A stretch of DNA of 64,000 nucleotides from Novosphingobium terrae (GTDB taxonomy: Bacteria > Pseudomonadota > Alphaproteobacteria > Sphingomonadales > Sphingomonadaceae), in contig NZ_JABVZR010000002.1 of NCBI RefSeq assembly GCF_017163935.1, positions 1,860,001 through 1,924,000 on the forward strand. The letters are read 5' to 3'. The position numbers were made by a program, and so were the translations under genes. Below the pieces are notes generated by a model that ran no database searches, was not told the DNA's origin, and saw only the letters and a list, made by a program, of their open reading frames with translations. This document shows, one piece after another, positions 44,313 to 52,786 of the stretch. Numbering within the stretch: position 1 is the first letter of the stretch; each line of letters starts with the position of its first letter.

Positions 44313-46796
44313 ATGACACAGCGTTTCACCAAGCCGTCCATCGCAGCCCGGCGCCCGTCGCAGATCCTGCGCGCCCTGCTGGGGGCCAGCGCTTTGGCGA
44401 CCATGGGGGCGGCCACGCCGGTTCTGGCGCAGCCGGCGACACCGAGCGATGCGCGCGCCGCCGGCTTCGCCATTCCGGCGCAACCGCTGGCCAGTGCGAT
44501 CACCGCCTTTGGTCTGCAATCGGGCTGGCAGGTGACGGTGGACCAGAGCCTGCTGGCCGGGCGCAGCAGCCCGGGTGTTCATGGCCAACTCGCGCCGGTC
44601 GAGGCGCTGAGCCGCTTGCTGGCGGGCACCGGCCTGACATGGCAGTTGGTCGATCGAAGCTCGGTGATCCTGCAAAAGGCGCCCAGCGTGGCGGACAACA
44701 CGGTGACGCTGGGGCCCGTGCAGGTGGAAGGCTCCGGCAGTGCCGGAGAGAGCGCCGACAGCGCCAACGCCTTGCGCGAAGTGCCGACGCGCCCGGTGCG
44801 TGGCTATGTCGCGCATAACAGCCAGGTCGCGACCAAGACCGACACCGGCAGCCTGCTGGAAACGCCTCAGACCATTTCCGTCGTCACGCGCGAGCAGATC
44901 GATGCGCAGCAGGCCTTCACCCTGCGCCAGACGCTGCGCTACGCCCCCGGCGTCTATTTCGGCGACAACACCGATAGCCGCATCGAATCCTTTGCGGCGC
45001 GCGGCTTTCTGCTCGACCAGTATCAGGACGGGCTCAAGCTGCTGACTCAAGGCGCCTTTATCGAAACCAAGGTCGATCCGATCTTTCTGGAACGCATCGA
45101 GGTGCTGGAGGGGCCGTCCTCGGCGCTTTATGGGCAATCCTATCCGGCGGGCATCGTCGATATGGTCTCGAAGCACCCCACCGCCGATCCGGTGCATGAG
45201 CTGCAGGCGCGCATCGGCAATTGGGGGCATTATGAGGTGTCGGGCGATCTGGGCGGTCGTTTGAACGCCTCGGGCACGCTGCAATACCGCCTGACCGCGC
45301 TGTTTCGTGACAGCGGCACGCAGGTCACCGGCAAGCGTGAGCGTCGCATCGCCGTGGCGCCCGCCATCACCTGGCAGCCCGATGCCGATACGAAGCTGAC
45401 GGTGCTGACCAATTATGTCGACGATCCCAAGGGCGGTTTCTGGAGTTCGCTGCCCTATAAGGGCACGCTGATCGCCGATCCCGGCCTGCCCACGGGTTAC
45501 ATCCCCACCAGCACCAACACCAGCCAGCCCAGCTTTGACAGCTACAAGCGCACCCGTTTTTCGGCAGGCACGGAGTTCGAGCATCGCTTCAACAGCCATC
45601 TGAAATTCAACCAGAACCTGCGCTACACCAAGCTGACCTCGCATTACGGCGAGCTGCAGGCCGATCTCTTCCATGCCGACAATCACACCATCGACCGCTA
45701 CACCTATCTCTATGACGGCCACGCCCAGACCTTCCAGATCGACAACCGGCTTCAGGCCGATCTGAACACCGGGCCGGTGCATCATACACTGCTGGCGGGG
45801 GTGGATTACCAATATACCAACCGTCTGGATGTCTCGCGCTATGGGCTTGGGCCCAGCCTCGATCTGCTGGCGCCCGATTACAACCAGACTGTCACCCTGC
45901 CCAATTTCAACCTCAACCGGCGGCAGGTGCTGGACCAGACCGGCGTCTATCTGCAGGATCAGATGGCATGGGGCGGGTTGCATCTGACTCTGGCCGGGCG
46001 CGAGGACTGGGCCTCCACCAAGACGCAAAACTATCTCAACAGCACCGCCACGATCCAGACCGCCAAGGCCTTCACCGGCCGCGCCGGGCTGAGCTATGTG
46101 ACGCAGCTGGGGCTGGCGCCCTATGTCGCCTATGCTTCCTCCTTCCAGCCGTCAGCCGGGACGGACCGGCTGGGGAATGTCTTCAAGCCGACCTATGGCA
46201 AGCAGATCGAGGGCGGCATCAAATACCAGCCGCGCGGCTTCAACGCTTTGTTCACGGCGGCCTATTTCAGCCTGACCCAGTCCAATGTGCTGACCACAGA
46301 CCCCGTCAACGCCAATTTTCAAGTGCAGACCGGCGAGGTGCGCAGCGATGGCGTGGAAGTCTCGGCGGTGGCCAGCCCGGTGAAGGCGCTGAACCTGCGT
46401 GCCTCCTACACCCATCTCGATCCGCTGGTGACGCATGACAATTCCGGCCTGCAGGGCAAGCGCCCGGCAGGCGTGCCGCGTGACATTGCTTCGGCCTGGG
46501 CCGATTTCACCTTCCAGAACGGGGGGCTGCGCGGCTTCGGGCTGGGCGGCGGCGGGCGCTATCTGGGGCGGCAATTCGCCAACACCACCAACACCTATTC
46601 GATTCCCTCCACGACCATCTTCGACCTTAACGCCCATTACGATCTGGGCATGCTGACGCCCCGGCTGAAGGGCTGGTCGCTGGCGGTGGCGGCCACCAAT
46701 CTGACGGACAAGATCTATGTCTCGGATTGCTCGAACCTCTATTGCCGCTGGGGGCAGCGCCGTTCGGTGGTGGGCACGATCGACTTCAAATGGTGA
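44313..46796 (+). CDS. FecA-type TonB-dependent siderophore receptor with STN signalling domain
   Basis: Encodes 827 residues. Signal peptide, then an STN domain at ~49-125 (GFAIPAQPLASAITAFGLQ, GLTWQLVDRSSVILQ) that contacts a FecR-like protein, a plug domain (ETPQTISVVTREQIDAQQ, VLEGPSSALYGQSYPAGIV) and a siderophore-type barrel ending SVVGTIDFKW. YLGRQFANTTNTY and LTDKIYVSDC fit the ferrichrome/ferric-siderophore subfamily. With the adjacent sigma/anti-sigma genes it forms a complete cell-surface signalling cassette. Confidence 0.96.
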   Translation: MTQRFTKPSIAARRPSQILRALLGASALATMGAATPVLAQPATPSDARAAGFAIPAQPLASAITAFGLQSGWQVTVDQSLLAGRSSPGVHGQLAPVEALSRLLAGTGLTWQLVDRSSVILQKAPSVADNTVTLGPVQVEGSGSAGESADSANALREVPTRPVRGYVAHNSQVATKTDTGSLLETPQTISVVTREQIDAQQAFTLRQTLRYAPGVYFGDNTDSRIESFAARGFLLDQYQDGLKLLTQGAFIETKVDPIFLERIEVLEGPSSALYGQSYPAGIVDMVSKHPTADPVHELQARIGNWGHYEVSGDLGGRLNASGTLQYRLTALFRDSGTQVTGKRERRIAVAPAITWQPDADTKLTVLTNYVDDPKGGFWSSLPYKGTLIADPGLPTGYIPTSTNTSQPSFDSYKRTRFSAGTEFEHRFNSHLKFNQNLRYTKLTSHYGELQADLFHADNHTIDRYTYLYDGHAQTFQIDNRLQADLNTGPVHHTLLAGVDYQYTNRLDVSRYGLGPSLDLLAPDYNQTVTLPNFNLNRRQVLDQTGVYLQDQMAWGGLHLTLAGREDWASTKTQNYLNSTATIQTAKAFTGRAGLSYVTQLGLAPYVAYASSFQPSAGTDRLGNVFKPTYGKQIEGGIKYQPRGFNALFTAAYFSLTQSNVLTTDPVNANFQVQTGEVRSDGVEVSAVASPVKALNLRASYTHLDPLVTHDNSGLQGKRPAGVPRDIASAWADFTFQNGGLRGFGLGGGGRYLGRQFANTTNTYSIPSTTIFDLNAHYDLGMLTPRLKGWSLAVAATNLTDKIYVSDCSNLYCRWGQRRSVVGTIDFKW

Positions 46797-47105
46797 GGCT
46801 TGACGAGCTGACGACATTGCACCGGCATCGCTTGTCGGTGGAGAGAGGGATGCAGCGTGCTGGCCTCGCTGCACTATCGCAGGCGATTGTGCACTTATGA
46901 CCCCGGTGGCGGAAGTATCGCACCCGCAGAATTTTAGCGATTGTGGCGGGATGCCGTCATAATATCCGTGGCCTCCGTTGTGTCGATGCCTGTAGAGGGA
47001 TGATAGCCGCAGCCAGACAGCTTGCGCCCGGTTTCCGGTCGCAAGCTGTCATGGTGGTTCATCCTGAAAGTCGCCGTTCAGCCATCGACATAACGCGATC
47101 TATCT
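46797..47105. other. Intergenic region between convergent genes
   Basis: A 309-bp spacer with a strong hairpin at 47016-47050 and no credible ORF. Confidence 0.5.
47016..47050. terminator. Hairpin in a convergent intergenic region
   Basis: GACAGCTTGCG (47016-47026) pairs perfectly with CGCAAGCTGTC (47040-47050) across a 13-nt loop. It lies 220 bp after the TonB receptor stop and 56 bp from the convergent stop at 47106. No T-run on either side, so it may be a terminator or a dispersed palindrome. Confidence 0.5.
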
Positions 47106-48077
47106 TCATTCATGATGAGACTTGCCGAGTGGAACGGCCAGCTCAAGCCAGAACTTCTCGCCTTCCGGTCGATTGCGGACGTCGAATTCCTTCTGATATT
47201 TGAAGAGTACGGCCAGACCCGGCCGGAAATCCCAGCGAATGCTTGGCCCCAAGGCCATCTGCTTGCCGCGAAAACCGTCCGTACCGACCTTCAGTCCGTT
47301 GACTTTGTCGTCGCTGAACTGGCGGAAGAAGTCACCCGTCAGCGCCAGCTGGAGCTGCGGTTTCTTGACCAGCGGGCGATAGCCGACCACGAAATCGACA
47401 TCGAAGGTGTTGCCCGATTTGTAGCCCGTGGCGTGATTGCTGTTGAAGGCAAAGCCCGTCCAGCTGTCCGCGCCGATTTCCCAGCGCTTTGTGGGCATCC
47501 AGGTGAAGCCCGCCTCAAGATCGCCCGACCAGTAGTTGAGGCCCGCATTGACCAGACGGTTGGCCTTATAGGAACCGGTCGGTGCCCAGACATTGGTGGC
47601 CACCATCACATGCAGGTTCTTCTTGTTGGTCCAGCGCAGCATGATCGGCGCGAAATTGGTGTCGGCCAGCTGGAAGCGCTCGCCATGTTCCGCGCCGACG
47701 CTCAGGCTGGTGTTGTAGAAGTTGACGGCGCTGCCGCTGCTGATCGTCAGCCCGTTCAGCTCGATTGGCCATGTATAGATGAAGCGGGTGGCCTGTACTT
47801 TTACATTGAGGTGGAAGTCGGGAGGAAGTTTGTTGCCATTGCCATCATTCATGCGGTCGGCATCATAGATGACGTCGTAATTCTGGACTGTCCCATTGCC
47901 CGGTTCCGGCATGATCGATTGTGAGGCCGTCAGCAAGCCGATAGGATAATGCTGCGTACCGTTCTCCGTGGCGTGTGCTGTGGCGGCGGCGATGAACGCC
48001 GAGCAGCAAGCCAAAGTCGAGAGCCCGCCTTTCACAAAGTGAGACGGAAAATACGCCTTTGGATGGGTGTTGGTCAT
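47106..48077 (-). CDS. Phenol_MetA_deg/SphQ-like outer-membrane transporter
   Basis: Encodes 323 residues from MTNTHPKAYFPSHFV (GGGAAGAG upstream; the ATG at 48101 is not supported). After a signal region the mature protein is a beta-barrel of the phenol meta-pathway outer-membrane family, with YDVIYDADRMNDGNGNKLPP, WAPTGSYKANRLVNAGLNYW, and a final KFWLELAVPLGKS. Members are thought to pass hydrophobic aromatics. It is divergent from a relic catB gene and an aromatic alcohol/aldehyde dehydrogenase operon, which fits aromatic uptake. Confidence 0.88.
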   Translation of the reverse strand: MTNTHPKAYFPSHFVKGGLSTLACCSAFIAAATAHATENGTQHYPIGLLTASQSIMPEPGNGTVQNYDVIYDADRMNDGNGNKLPPDFHLNVKVQATRFIYTWPIELNGLTISSGSAVNFYNTSLSVGAEHGERFQLADTNFAPIMLRWTNKKNLHVMVATNVWAPTGSYKANRLVNAGLNYWSGDLEAGFTWMPTKRWEIGADSWTGFAFNSNHATGYKSGNTFDVDFVVGYRPLVKKPQLQLALTGDFFRQFSDDKVNGLKVGTDGFRGKQMALGPSIRWDFRPGLAVLFKYQKEFDVRNRPEGEKFWLELAVPLGKSHHE

Positions 48078-48475
48078 GTACTCTCTTCCCTGCCGGCGCA
48101 CGTGCTTGTTCGGCGCGATGTCATCGCCCGATCACGTGCTTTCTTTGTTTTTTGAAATGACGATGTCTTATCCGTCTTATCGGAATTCTATCGGATGAAA
48201 GCTTTCTGCTTCATCACTCTCTCCCAATGATGTTCTTTGGATTTTTCTGGATTTGAAGTCAGGATATCGCCTGCTTGCATGATCAGCGTAAGGTGAAGCG
48301 ATCAGCGTGGTCAAAAACTATAAAAGTATGGATGCGATACCCATGACGCATACAGGGCCCTTGGTAATCCCTTGAACTGCCGGCTGAAATTTAGTCATCA
48401 GATTGAATTTATAGAATTTATTCTAACTCTGTATATCAAGTCCATGCTGTCTGGACGCGGTGCGATGCAGAGGCG

Positions 48476-48511
48476 GCGACAGACCTGCACAGCGCTGCGC
48501 GGGTCTGTCGC
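48476..48511. repeat. Inverted repeat built on GACAGACC
   Basis: GCGACAGACC (48476-48485) and GGTCTGTCGC (48502-48511) form a perfect 10-bp inverted repeat with a 16-nt loop; a third copy, GACAGACCGC, is at 48531-48540. Could be a multi-site operator or a transcript hairpin. Confidence 0.5.
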
Positions 48512-48562
48512 GCTCATCGGCAAAGGTCATGACAGACCGCACATAATGCAAGCTGATTGGCA

Positions 48563-48599
48563 ATACCTGTCAGGTATGGCGTCCAGACCTTAATGGTCT
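48563..48599 (+). promoter_or_regulatory. CatM/BenM/CatR-type LysR operator pair
   Basis: ATACCTGTCAGGTAT (48563-48577) fits exactly the ATAC-N7-GTAT consensus of CatM/BenM/CatR-type LysR regulators. A second dyad, AGACC-TTAAT-GGTCT (48585-48599), is centred 22 bp further on, two helical turns, like a recognition plus activation site. The relic catB frame starts 67 bp downstream. Confidence 0.6.
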
Positions 48600-48665
48600 T
48601 TGCCAAGACTCCACGCCGGGGGCTAGCCCCACATCTTCAAGACCACAAAACATGCGGGAACGGAT

Positions 48666-48890
48666 ATGGCCAGACTGGCTCGGATCGACACCTTTGGCGT
48701 GGACTTGCCTGCGATACGCCCGCATAATCTCGCGATGGCCGCTCTCCAAGCCTCATCGAGCCTGACCCGCGACCATGGGAACGAGGCTCGTGCCGAGGCC
48801 GCGACCATCCGCACAGCAAGATATGGCGATAAGTGCCATCACCGTCTCAAGCCGCTTGCTGATACCTATATTAGGCAGAGCCAGACCATG
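48666..48890 (+). pseudogene. catB: Relic of muconate cycloisomerase (catB), 5' fragment
   Basis: A frame starting at 48666 behind GGGAACGGA encodes RIDTFGVDLPAIRPHNLAM, which matches the CatB N-terminus (IDxxxVDLPTIRPHKLAM). About 30 codons on, EAATI-x4-RYGD and DTYI keep the order of the CatB EATTIGGLxYGDES and NIDTY segments with losses between. The ~370-residue enolase-type enzyme is otherwise missing and the frame dissolves before the aldehyde dehydrogenase gene. Best read as a decayed, internally deleted catB left by loss of the beta-ketoadipate catechol branch. Confidence 0.6.
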
Positions 48891-49039
48891 CCTGCGCAGG
48901 CTCCACGCCTTCCGGCTGCATCCGCCAGCCATGACCCGTTGCGCATGCGGGACGGACTCGCGCATCTCGAACCACCCCATACCTTTCTTGCCATCGTGAC
49001 AGCTTTTCCGAAAAACTGACCCTGAGAGGAGAATGCCCC

Positions 49040-50503
49040 GTGACTCAATCCGCATTTCTGACGCCTGCGCAGATTGCCGGCCAGTATTTCACCGGGGAAT
49101 GGGTCACAGGGGGCAAGCTCGCCGATGCCGTCGCGCCCGGCAGCGGGGCGGTGCTGGGGCAGATCGCCATGGTCACGCCCGAGATCCTGCGTGCCAGCAG
49201 CGCCGCCGCGCGCAAGGCGCAGCAGGGCTGGGCCGCCGCTTCCCCCGATGCCCGCGCCGAGGTCTTTCTCAAAGCCCTTGAGATCGGCCGCACCCACAGT
49301 GAGGAGATCATCGACTGGGTGGTGCGCGAGAGCGGTTCGGTGCGGGCCAAGGCCGGTTTCGAACTCTCCGTCACGCTGAAATCGATCCAGCTGGCCGCTG
49401 CCATGCCGCATCAGGCGCAAGGCCTGATCCTGCCCAGCGAGCCGGGCCGCACCAGCCTTGCCCGCCGCCGTCCGCTCGGCGTGGTGGGGGTGATTTCGCC
49501 CTTCAACTTCCCGCTCTATCTGGCGATGCGCGCCGTGGCGCCCGCGCTGGCGGTGGGCAATGCCGTGGTGCTCAAGCCCGATCCGCGCACCGCGATCTGC
49601 GGCGGTCTGGTGATCGCGCGGCTGTTCGAACTGGCCGGGCTTCCGGCGGGGTTGCTTCATGTGCTGCCCGGCGATGGCGCCGTGGGTGAGGCGCTCTGCA
49701 CCGATCCCGATGTGGCGATGATCCAGTTCACCGGCTCGACCGGCGCGGGCCGCATGGTGGGCCGCACCGCCAGCGAGCATCTCAAGAAGGTCTCGCTGGA
49801 GCTGGGCGGCAAGAATGCGCTGGTGGTGCTGGAGGATGCCGATCTCGATCTGGCGGTGAAGAATGCGGCCTGGGGCACATGGTTGCATCAGGGGCAGATC
49901 TGCATGACGGCGGGGCGTGTTTTCGTGCAGCGCTCCATCGTCGAGGAGTTCTCACGCCGTCTGGCCGAGAAGGCGAGGGTCCTCCCTGTGGGCGATCCGG
50001 CGACGCAGGATGTTGCCGTCGGCCCGATCATCAATGCCCGCCAGTTCGATCATATCGCCCGCGTGGTGTCTCAGTCGCAGAGCGATGGAGCGCAGCTGCT
50101 GGCGGGCGGACCGGGCGAGGGGCTGTTCTTCAACCCCACCGTGCTGGCCGGTGTGACGCCGCATATGGCGGCCTACAAGGAGGAAATCTTCGGCCCCGTC
50201 GCGGTGATCGTGCCCTTCGATACCGATGAGGAGGCAATCGCCATGGCCAATGACACCGAATATGGTCTCTCGGCGGCGGTGATCTCGCGCGATGTGGCGC
50301 GGGCTCTGGCGCTGGGCGACCGGCTGCATGCCGGGCTGCTGCATATCAACGACCAGACGGTGAATGACGATGTGGTCAATCCCTTTGGCGGTGTCGGCGC
50401 TTCGGGCAATGGCACCAGCATCGGCGGCCCGGCCAATTGGGAGGAGTTCACCCATTGGCAATGGGTGACGATCAAGAGCGCCCCGCCCGCCTATCCGTTC
50501 TGA
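49040..50503 (+). CDS. Aldehyde dehydrogenase, benzaldehyde dehydrogenase (XylC)-like
   Basis: A 487-residue ALDH starting at GTG with AGAGGAGAAT upstream. It shows GVISPFNFPLYLAMRAVAPAL, the cofactor motif FTGSTGAGRMVG, catalytic Glu in SLELGGKNALVVL and catalytic Cys in HQGQICMTAGR. The sequence fits the benzaldehyde/vanillin dehydrogenase subgroup. Followed 39 nt later by an aryl-alcohol dehydrogenase gene, giving an alcohol-to-aldehyde-to-acid pair. NAD(P) preference is not evident. Confidence 0.9.
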   Translation: MTQSAFLTPAQIAGQYFTGEWVTGGKLADAVAPGSGAVLGQIAMVTPEILRASSAAARKAQQGWAAASPDARAEVFLKALEIGRTHSEEIIDWVVRESGSVRAKAGFELSVTLKSIQLAAAMPHQAQGLILPSEPGRTSLARRRPLGVVGVISPFNFPLYLAMRAVAPALAVGNAVVLKPDPRTAICGGLVIARLFELAGLPAGLLHVLPGDGAVGEALCTDPDVAMIQFTGSTGAGRMVGRTASEHLKKVSLELGGKNALVVLEDADLDLAVKNAAWGTWLHQGQICMTAGRVFVQRSIVEEFSRRLAEKARVLPVGDPATQDVAVGPIINARQFDHIARVVSQSQSDGAQLLAGGPGEGLFFNPTVLAGVTPHMAAYKEEIFGPVAVIVPFDTDEEAIAMANDTEYGLSAAVISRDVARALALGDRLHAGLLHINDQTVNDDVVNPFGGVGASGNGTSIGGPANWEEFTHWQWVTIKSAPPAYPF

Positions 50504-50542
50504 ACCCGCCCATATGACCTCGCAAAGAGGAGAGGATTTTCC

Positions 50543-51676
50543 ATGACAGAGACAAGCGCGATCACCCGCCCGCTCACCGCCGCCGTGGTGCGCGACAAGG
50601 GCGCTCCCTTCCAGCTTGAGCAAGGCACCATCGGCCAGCCCGCCCCGCGCGAGGTGCTGGTGCGGGTGGTGGCCACCGGCGTCTGCCACACCGACATCAT
50701 CATCCGCGACCAATATTACCCCTCTCCGCTGCCCGCCGTGCTGGGGCATGAGGGATCGGGCGTGGTCGAGGCGATCGGATCGGATGTCGTCGGCTTTGCC
50801 GTGGGCGATCATGTGGTGATGAGCTTCATGTCCTGCGGCACCTGTCGCCCATGCCAGAACGGCCATCCGGCGCATTGCGGCGATTTCTTCGCGCTCAACT
50901 TCGGCGGCGGGCGTGGCGATGGCTCGACGGCGACCTGCGACAGCCATGGCGCGCTGGTGCATGACCATTTCTTCGGCCAGTCCTCCTTCGGCACCTATGC
51001 CATCGCGCATGAGCGCAATCTGGTGAAAGTGGCCAGGGATGCGCCGCTCGAACTGCTGGGGCCGCTGGGCTGCGGCATCCAGACCGGCGCGGGGGCGGTG
51101 CTGAAAGCCATGGCGGTGCCGGCGGGCAGCAGCTTTGCCGCTTTCGGTTCGGGCGCTGTGGGGCTTTCGGCGGTGATGGCCGCGCGCGTGGCTGGGGCCA
51201 CCACCATCATCGCGGTGGATGTGACGCAGAGCCGCCTCGATCTGGCGCTGGAACTGGGGGCGACCCATGTGGTCAACAGCCGCGAAGTCGATCCGGTCGA
51301 AGCCATTCGCGAGATCACCGGTGGCGGCGTGGATTACACGCTGGAGAGCAGCGGTCGCCCGGCGGTGCTGCGTCAGGCCATCGACTGCCTCGGCATCATG
51401 GGCACCTGCGGCATCGTGGGGGCGCCTCCGCTGGGCACCGAGGCGTCCATCGACGTCAATTATGTCATGGTCCCGGGCAAGCGGATCATGGGCATTGTCG
51501 AGGGGGATGCCGTGCCTCAGACATTTATCCCGCAGTTGATTGCGCTGCATGCGCAGGGGCGCTTTCCCTTCGACCGCCTCGTTACCTTCTACGACTTTGC
51601 CGACATCAACCAGGCCGTGGCCGACAGCGAAAGCGGCAAGACCATCAAGCCGATTTTGCGCATCGCGGCGGCCTGA
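50543..51676 (+). CDS. Zinc-dependent alcohol dehydrogenase, aryl-alcohol (XylB)-like
   Basis: A 377-residue medium-chain dehydrogenase. Catalytic zinc ligands are in GVCHTDIIIRD and GHEGSGVVEAIG, structural zinc cysteines in SCGTCRPCQNGHPAHC, and the nucleotide site in FGSGAVGLSAVMAA. The ALNFGGGRGDGST region is typical of benzyl/aryl-alcohol dehydrogenases. Likely oxidises benzylic alcohols to aldehydes for the upstream ALDH. A hairpin terminator follows. Confidence 0.92.
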   Translation: MTETSAITRPLTAAVVRDKGAPFQLEQGTIGQPAPREVLVRVVATGVCHTDIIIRDQYYPSPLPAVLGHEGSGVVEAIGSDVVGFAVGDHVVMSFMSCGTCRPCQNGHPAHCGDFFALNFGGGRGDGSTATCDSHGALVHDHFFGQSSFGTYAIAHERNLVKVARDAPLELLGPLGCGIQTGAGAVLKAMAVPAGSSFAAFGSGAVGLSAVMAARVAGATTIIAVDVTQSRLDLALELGATHVVNSREVDPVEAIREITGGGVDYTLESSGRPAVLRQAIDCLGIMGTCGIVGAPPLGTEASIDVNYVMVPGKRIMGIVEGDAVPQTFIPQLIALHAQGRFPFDRLVTFYDFADINQAVADSESGKTIKPILRIAAA

Positions 51677-51686
51677 CATTCAGACC

Positions 51687-51711
51687 ATGGAGGGGACTGG
51701 TTCCCCTCCAT
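51687..51711 (+). terminator. Hairpin after the aryl-alcohol dehydrogenase gene
   Basis: ATGGAGGGGA (51687-51696) and TCCCCTCCAT (51702-51711), a perfect 10-bp stem with a 5-nt loop, 10 bp after the stop codon. T-run weak. Confidence 0.7.
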
Positions 51712-51827
51712 CACCCTCCGGATCACGACGGGATTGGTTTTACGTAACCTCAAGAGTTGCAAAATATGTCCAGCGCCAATATGTAACATCATAAGTGCCG
51801 AGAATCGGGGCGCTGGAGAAGAAGCTT

Positions 51828-52724
51828 ATGATGCATGATGTTATTGTGATCGGCGGCAGCTTCGCCGGGCAATCTGCGGCGCTGCAACTTGCCCGCGCCC
51901 GCAAGGACGTGCTGCTGATCGATGCCGGTTCGCCGCGCAACCGTTTTGCCGATGAATCTCACGGTTTTCTCGGACAGGATGGCAAGGCGCCGCATGCCAT
52001 CCTGTCCGAAGCGAGCCGTCAATTGCTGCGCTATCCAACGGTGAACATCCTGAAGGATCATGCGCAACATGCCCGCCGCCTTGACGATGCTTTTGCCGTC
52101 AGCCTGAAGGACGGCACCGAGCACCGCGCCCGGCGTCTGATCCTCGCCACGGGCGTCACCGACACATTGCCTGACATTCCCGGCATGAAAGAGCGCTGGG
52201 GAAGCACCGTGCTTCATTGTCCCTATTGCCATGGATATGAGGTGCGCGATCACGCTCTGGGGATCATCGCCAATCATCCCCTGGCGGCGCATCAGGCTGC
52301 GCTGATCCCCGATTGGGGCCCGGCCACCTATTTCACCCAAGGCCTCCATGAGCCGGAGCCGGAGCAGGCCGACCTGCTGCGCAGGCGCGGTGTCGTGATC
52401 GAGCGCAACCCGGTTGTTGCCTTGCTCGGCGATGCTCCGGCCTTGCGGGCGGTGCAACTGGCCGATGGCCGCACCATCGCTGTTGCCGCGGTGTTCACAA
52501 TGCCCAGAACCCGGCCATCGAGCCCGATCGCCGAAGCGCTTGGTTGCGTGATGGAGGATGGCCCCACCGGCCCTTACGTCAAGGTCGATGCGCGGGGGCT
52601 GACCTCGATCCCCGGTGTCTATGCCGCTGGTGATGCTGCCCATCCGATGCATAATGCGACACTGGCTGCGGCCGCGGGCGTTATGGCCGGCATAGCCGCC
52701 CATCAATCGCTGGCGCTTTCGTGA
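51828..52724 (+). CDS. Thioredoxin reductase-like FAD/NAD(P) oxidoreductase
   Basis: Encodes 298 residues from the ATG at 51828 (GGAGAAGAAG upstream), not the GTG at 51795. FAD-binding VIVIGGSFAGQSAALQLARA at the N-terminus, the redox-type CPYCHGYE (CxxC) in the middle, and AAGDAAHPMHNATLAAAAG for the second FAD contact. The NADPH-domain GxGxxG motif of true TrxR is missing from the usual place (GIIANHPLAAHQAAL instead), so this belongs to the TrxR-like family of unclear function. The promoter region upstream has ATGTAACAT (51781-51789). Confidence 0.88.
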   Translation: MMHDVIVIGGSFAGQSAALQLARARKDVLLIDAGSPRNRFADESHGFLGQDGKAPHAILSEASRQLLRYPTVNILKDHAQHARRLDDAFAVSLKDGTEHRARRLILATGVTDTLPDIPGMKERWGSTVLHCPYCHGYEVRDHALGIIANHPLAAHQAALIPDWGPATYFTQGLHEPEPEQADLLRRRGVVIERNPVVALLGDAPALRAVQLADGRTIAVAAVFTMPRTRPSSPIAEALGCVMEDGPTGPYVKVDARGLTSIPGVYAAGDAAHPMHNATLAAAAGVMAGIAAHQSLALS

Positions 52725-52786
52725 GGCGTATAAATGGGATGGTATATAGTCACATTTATGTAGCAGTTGCTGACTAATAGCCCGTC

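Larger units (their letters stand above)
48078..48665. other. Regulatory region between aromatic porin and relic catB
   Basis: An AT-richer spacer of 588 bp. It contains GACAGACC elements at 48478-48485, 48502-48509 (inverted) and 48531-48538, the dyad ATACCTGTCAGGTAT at 48563-48577, AGACC-TTAAT-GGTCT at 48585-48599, and the 12-bp palindrome GGGGCTAGCCCC at 48619-48630. No protein-coding gene is evident. Confidence 0.5.

Noticed and set aside
48753..49055. 100-codon minus-strand ORF near the catB relic
   Set aside because: No ribosome binding site or motif; antisense to the relic and to the start of the aldehyde dehydrogenase gene.
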